From the NCBI GenBank assembly GCA_948665105.1, contig CAPNGW010000136.1:1-6536 (forward strand): a stretch of 6,536 bases of DNA, given 5' to 3'. The notes under the pieces were generated by a model. The model had not been told where the DNA came from. It did not search any database and worked only from the letters and a program-made list of their open reading frames with translations. Position numbers and translations under genes: made by a program. The stretch comes from an uncultured Lachnospiraceae bacterium. Its GTDB lineage: Bacteria; Bacillota; Clostridia; Lachnospirales; Lachnospiraceae. Positions 6,200-6,536 of the stretch are shown here, piece after piece. The stretch's first letter is position 1, and every line of letters starts with the position of its first letter.

Positions 6200-6270
6200 A
6201 AAAGCTTGCCCTAAAAAAGATAATATCCGGTCAGGATATTATCTTTTTTCAGAGCGAGCTTTTTACAGCC
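6192..6270. terminator. Long nested inverted repeat, two-way terminator between convergent genes
   Basis: The inner arms are perfect over 16 bp: AAAAAAGATAATATCC (6213-6228) and GGATATTATCTTTTTT (6234-6249), with loop GGTCA. The A-run before and T-run after make it work as an intrinsic terminator in either direction. An outer stem pairs 6192-6206 with 6257-6270 over 14 bp with one bulged A, separated from the inner stem by an unpaired 6/7-base internal loop. The outer left arm contains the stop codon (6197-6199) of the Rpn-family gene. It separates that gene from atpC, which is read towards it. Confidence 0.88.
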
Positions 6271-6292
6271 CCTTCTTAAAATATATATTCTT

Positions 6293-6536
6293 CTACTCTC
6301 TCACATCCAGGCGGACCAGTGCACGCTTCAATGCAATCTCCGCTCTGGCCACGTCAATCTCCGCGGTGTGATTCCTAAGCCGTTCCTCTGCCCGGGCATA
6401 AGCGGCTTTGGCACGGTCTTCGTCAATTTCCTCCGGCCACTCGGCCACCTCCGCCAGGATAGTGACCTTCTCCGGAAGAATATCCGCAAACCCGGCGTGG
6501 AGAGCCGCCTTCTTCTCACCCTCGGCTTCCTTGATA
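6293..6536 (-). CDS. atpC: ATP synthase F1 epsilon subunit, C-terminal part (5' end beyond right edge)
   Basis: This is the C-terminal 80 residues of the small central-stalk subunit of F-type ATP synthase, which couples rotation to catalysis and can inhibit ATP hydrolysis. The minus-strand frame ends at TAG (6293-6295). The visible translation begins near the end of the N-terminal beta-sandwich (HAGFADILPEKVTILAEVAE, residues 13-32) and continues through the two-helix C-terminal domain: IDEDRAKAAYARAEERL (37-53), then DVARAEIALKRALVRL (61-76). Those patterns are characteristic of AtpC. Full-length proteins are about 130-140 residues, so some 50-60 are missing to the right. As usually the last gene of the atp operon, it fits a position just before the terminator at 6192-6270. 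Its codons are GC-rich, unlike the neighbouring Rpn-family gene. Confidence 0.93.
   Translation of the reverse strand, partial: IKEAEGEKKAALHAGFADILPEKVTILAEVAEWPEEIDEDRAKAAYARAEERLRNHTAEIDVARAEIALKRALVRLDVRE

Noticed and set aside
6328..6519. 63-residue Arg-rich minus-strand open frame
   Set aside because: It is the wrong frame of atpC; the neighbouring frame gives a recognisable epsilon-subunit C-terminus ending at 6293.
1..6536. CRISPR array, tRNA or rRNA genes
   Set aside because: No regularly spaced repeats, cloverleaf with a CCA-type end, or ribosomal RNA stretch was seen on either strand.

Overview
The window looks like chromosomal DNA of a Clostridia-type Firmicute, most likely a Lachnospiraceae gut bacterium. 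The evidence is strong AGGAGG-type ribosome binding sites, a Gram-positive style lipoprotein with a long acidic tether, moderate GC content, an Rpn/PD-(D/E)XK protein of the kind that proliferates in this family, and a nearby F-type ATP synthase operon. This placement rests on gene style, not on a database match.

Left half (1-3608, minus strand): a CUT2-type sugar ABC importer operon in the order chvE-like lipoprotein (2448-3608), mmsA/gguA dual ATPase (699-2306), mmsB/gguB permease (712 to beyond the left edge). The lipoprotein would capture a monosaccharide outside the membrane, the permease would form the channel and the fused ATPase would power it. mmsA and mmsB overlap by 14 bases. Two stem-loops lie in the chvE-mmsA gap, where they could raise chvE message relative to the downstream genes.

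Centre (3609-5044): a 289-base divergent intergenic region holds a perfect palindrome and several competing hairpins. It is followed by two plus-strand genes for small, hydrophilic, coiled-coil proteins (196 and 171 aa) of unknown function. The first has a FlxA-like C-terminal coiled coil. They are 40 bases apart and are probably co-transcribed.

Right half (5045-6536): a near-consensus sigma-70-type promoter (TTGACA, 17-base spacer, TAAAAT) drives a leader of about 200 bases. The leader can form two mutually exclusive folds and can also pair with the ribosome binding site of the next gene. That gene (5348-6199) encodes an Rpn-family PD-(D/E)XK nuclease/transposase-like protein and looks AT-richer than its neighbours. 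A long nested inverted repeat (6192-6270), acting as a two-way terminator, separates it from the convergent 3' end of atpC (ATP synthase epsilon subunit, minus strand, running off the right edge).

The transporter and atpC are ordinary. The parts worth a second look are the structured leader in front of the Rpn gene, the unrecognised coiled-coil gene pair, and the extra linker in the sugar ATPase.
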